From Pantoea rwandensis (GTDB lineage: Bacteria; Pseudomonadota; Gammaproteobacteria; Enterobacterales; Enterobacteriaceae), in contig NZ_CP009454.1 of NCBI RefSeq assembly GCF_000759475.1, positions 1,984,001-2,048,000 on the forward strand: a DNA stretch of 64,000 bases. Reading direction: 5' to 3'. Shown piece after piece: positions 62,039 to 64,000 of this stretch (its first letter is position 1; every line of letters begins with the position of its first letter). Made by a program: the position numbers and the translations under genes. The notes under the pieces are model-generated. The model saw nothing but the letters and a program-made list of their open reading frames with translations, made no database searches and was not told the DNA's origin.

Positions 62039-63604
62039 TTACGGTGCCAACTCAGGCGCGGGCACAATTTCCACTTTCTGTACCCGATGATTTTCCACCT
62101 GCAGCGTGCGCAATAAATAATCCCCCACCTGTAACTCTTCTCCCTCTTCAGGCACATGTTGCAGGCTGTCCATTAATAATCCGGCCAGCGTGTGGTAATT
62201 CCGTTTCTCATCCAGTGGCAAGTGCACATAGGCTGCCAAATCCTCTAAAGGAATATGTCCGTTCGCCACCCAACCGCCATGCGGCAATGGCTGGATATCA
62301 TAGCGCGCATCAATCTCCTCGCCTTCATTCGGCAGATTCCCGGCGATCGTCTCCATCAGGTCGCTCAGGGTGACCACGCCTTCCACCGATCCAAACTCAT
62401 CGACCACAAACGCAAAATGGGTGCGGGCGTGACGGAACTGCTCCAGTGCCTGCAATAACGTCAGGCGTTCGGGAAAGATCAGCGGCTGCTTCACCAAAAC
62501 ACGTAAATCGAGAGAGTGGCTATGCAGCGACTGATGAAGCAAATCAATCACATGCACCACGCCGAGCGGGTCTTGCCCGCGTTCGGTAATCAAAATGCGG
62601 GTGTGCTGATTGTTATCCAGCTTAGTCATAATCGCAGCCGGATCTTCACTCAGATCGATGTGCTCAATATCGTGGCGTGACGTCATGATGCTGCTAATGT
62701 GCCGCTGCCCTAAGCCGAGTACGCGGGCAATCATGCGCCGCTCCTGGCGATTGAATAACGCGCCTTCATCGCTGTCGCTGAGCAATGAGGCGGTATCGGC
62801 GTCCAGTTCGGCACGCTGGGCTTCACCACGCAATATGCGCAGCACGGCTTCTGAGGTGCGCTGGCGCAGCGGGCGTCCGGCGGTGAGGAAGCGGCGGCGA
62901 TTAAACAGCGCCAGCTGATTAAACATCTCGATCACTATTGAGAAACCAATCGCCGCGTAGAGATAGCCCTTTGGAATAATAAAGCCGAGGCCTTCCGCGA
63001 CCAGACTGAAGCCAATCATCAGCAGGAAACTCAGGCAGAGAATTACGATGGTGGGATGACCATTCACAAATCGCGTGAGCGGTTTACTCGCCAGCAGCAT
63101 GAGCAAAATGGCAATAGTGACCGCCGCCATCATCACCGGCAGCTCGTTCACCATGCCGACAGCGGTAATCACCGCATCAAGCGAGAAGATGGCATCCAGC
63201 ACCACAATTTGCGCGACCACTGGCCAGAATTTAGCACCGTTCTTATTTTGACCGCTCTCTTCGTCGCTCCCCTCCAGGCGACTATTGAGTTCCGTCGTCG
63301 CTTTATAAAGAAGAAACAGCCCGCCGGAGAGCAGCAGCAGATCGCGGGCGCTGAAATTGTGCTGGAACAGGGTAAACAGCGGTTGCGTGAGAGTCACCAG
63401 CCAGGAAAGCGATGCCAGCAACACCAGTCGCAACAGCAACGCCAACAGTAAACCGATCACGCGCGCACGGTCACGCGCTGCAGGCGGTAACTTTTCGACC
63501 AGGATGGCAATAAAAACCAGGTTATCAATACCCAGCACCAGCTCGAGAACGATTAGCGTGACTAATCCTGCCCAGAGCGACGGATCGAGGATCCACTCCA
63601 TCAT
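62039..63604 (-). CDS. yegH: TerC / CBS / CorC-HlyC membrane protein YegH
   Basis: A 521-residue inner-membrane protein. The TerC domain (about residues 1-230) has seven helices and starts [35 protein letters not shown] paired CBS domain follows (about 310-430), then a CorC/HlyC domain ([12 protein letters not shown] at the end). The start is taken as the ATG at 63604, AGGTG lying 8 bases upstream; the next codon is also ATG and gives the E. coli N-terminus. Metal-ion related transport is suspected from the domains. It sits at the border of the capsule/EPS locus, as in E. coli beside wza. Confidence 0.93.
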   Translation of the reverse strand: MMEWILDPSLWAGLVTLIVLELVLGIDNLVFIAILVEKLPPAARDRARVIGLLLALLLRLVLLASLSWLVTLTQPLFTLFQHNFSARDLLLLSGGLFLLYKATTELNSRLEGSDEESGQNKNGAKFWPVVAQIVVLDAIFSLDAVITAVGMVNELPVMMAAVTIAILLMLLASKPLTRFVNGHPTIVILCLSFLLMIGFSLVAEGLGFIIPKGYLYAAIGFSIVIEMFNQLALFNRRRFLTAGRPLRQRTSEAVLRILRGEAQRAELDADTASLLSDSDEGALFNRQERRMIARVLGLGQRHISSIMTSRHDIEHIDLSEDPAAIMTKLDNNQHTRILITERGQDPLGVVHVIDLLHQSLHSHSLDLRVLVKQPLIFPERLTLLQALEQFRHARTHFAFVVDEFGSVEGVVTLSDLMETIAGNLPNEGEEIDARYDIQPLPHGGWVANGHIPLEDLAAYVHLPLDEKRNYHTLAGLLMDSLQHVPEEGEELQVGDYLLRTLQVENHRVQKVEIVPAPELAP

Positions 63605-63713
63605 GCTTTCATCACCTGAATGTCTGAAAATGCGTTTTGTCTGATGATAGTGAATCAACAGGCAAGGTACAAATGAGGCAAATCGCGCTATATCACCCCG
63701 TTGCCCTGGGTTT

Positions 63714-63727
63714 TAGGCATATTCTGA
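63714..63727 (-). promoter_or_regulatory. RcsAB-box-like site
   Basis: On the minus strand TCAGAATATGCCTA agrees with the RcsAB consensus TAAGAATATTCCTA at 12 of 14 positions. RcsAB boxes activate exopolysaccharide operons (wza, ams, cps) in this order. The site lies between yegH and the expected start of such a cluster beyond the window. Confidence 0.45.
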
Positions 63728-63757
63728 GAAGCGACATTTCGTCGATAAGATGAATGT

Positions 63758-63919
63758 ATGGATAAACTTCACCGCATCGTGATAGTGACGATTAATTCTA
63801 ATATTCACGCGCAAGCGTACGTTTTAAATGCGAAGCAGTCCGAAGGTGAGTATCGAATTATTCTGAATTTTACGCAGGAATGGGCTGAAAGAGATGGCAT
63901 CAATACTTATGGCTGGTAG
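63758..63919 (+). CDS. Possible small protein of 53 residues
   Basis: A short open frame from ATG at 63758 to TAG encodes MDKLHRIVIVTINSNIHAQA followed by YVLNAKQSEGEYRIILNFTQ and EWAERDGINTYGW. I do not recognise it. Composition looks protein-like (no repeats, mixed polar and aliphatic residues), but there is no strong ribosome-binding site and coding potential cannot be tested by eye. It could be a leader peptide or simply part of an untranslated leader of an exopolysaccharide operon. Confidence 0.35.
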   Translation: MDKLHRIVIVTINSNIHAQAYVLNAKQSEGEYRIILNFTQEWAERDGINTYGW

Positions 63920-64000
63920 TCTTTTTCCTAAAATAGTGCAGGGGACACGGGGCCTACTTGTAAACAAGCCAGTAATAACTAGTATAGCAACGTGTTAGTA
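63920..64000. other. Window end, probable leader of a downstream operon
   Basis: The sequence is AT-rich and has a small palindrome CTTGTAAACAAG (63957-63968). I find no complete JUMPstart/ops element. No gene start is visible before the window ends. Confidence 0.3.

Overview
The window is a chromosomal segment of a gamma-proteobacterium of the order Enterobacterales. Gene content and order point to the Erwiniaceae (Pantoea/Erwinia); this is inferred from synteny and protein similarity recalled from memory, not from a search. Long collinear blocks match the E. coli yeiB-folE-galS-mgl-sanA-cdd-yohKJ region and the yegQ-baeRS-mdtDCBA-yegD-dgcE-udk-dcd-asmA-yegH region. Many gaps and additions in between are typical of plant-associated relatives.

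Layout. 1-5.1 kb: end of a siderophore-type ABC importer, glutathione-dependent formaldehyde detoxification (fghA, frmA), and a divergent LysR/MFS pair. 5.3-12.3 kb: folE, yeiB, and the galactose module galS-mglBAC with GalR/GalS- and CRP-type sites at both promoters. 12.3-13.3 kb: a kilobase without genes, built of palindromic and tandem repeats. 13.3-21.9 kb: sanA, maeA, cdd, yohK, yohJ, metG (all minus), then mrp and an acetyltransferase. 22.2-24.5 kb: ahpCF behind an OxyR-like site. 25.0-28.0 kb: TPP riboswitch, thiMD and fbaB. 28.2-33.0 kb: sugar-acid/polyol cluster rspR-ydfI-MFS-rspB. 33.4-34.9 kb: tRNA-Asn and a Gfo/Idh/MocA dehydrogenase. 35.3-37.8 kb: yegS and trhP (yegQ).

37.9-49.6 kb holds the envelope-stress efflux operon mdtABC-mdtD-baeSR, all minus strand with overlapping stops and starts. 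It is interrupted between mdtC and mdtD by a complete vapBC toxin-antitoxin pair. 49.8-53.7 kb is an accessory insert between mdtA and yegD: a TnpB-type IS200/IS605 element, an aldo/keto reductase and an OprB-type carbohydrate porin broken by one in-frame TGA. 53.8-63.6 kb returns to the conserved block: yegD, a DgcE shorter than its E. coli counterpart, a PAP2-like protein, udk, dcd, an ERIC-like element, asmA and yegH. The last 340 bases look like the regulatory region of an exopolysaccharide cluster, with an RcsAB-box-like site.

The most unusual feature is a family of about 190-205 bp palindromic elements with three copies (12374-12577 inverted, 12928-13119, 35009-35201). They share core segments and hairpin positions. 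Their stems and their 17-23 bp terminal inverted repeats differ in sequence between copies yet stay complementary, and the right-end sequence of two copies is amplified into tandem arrays (34 bp x5 and about 76 bp x3).
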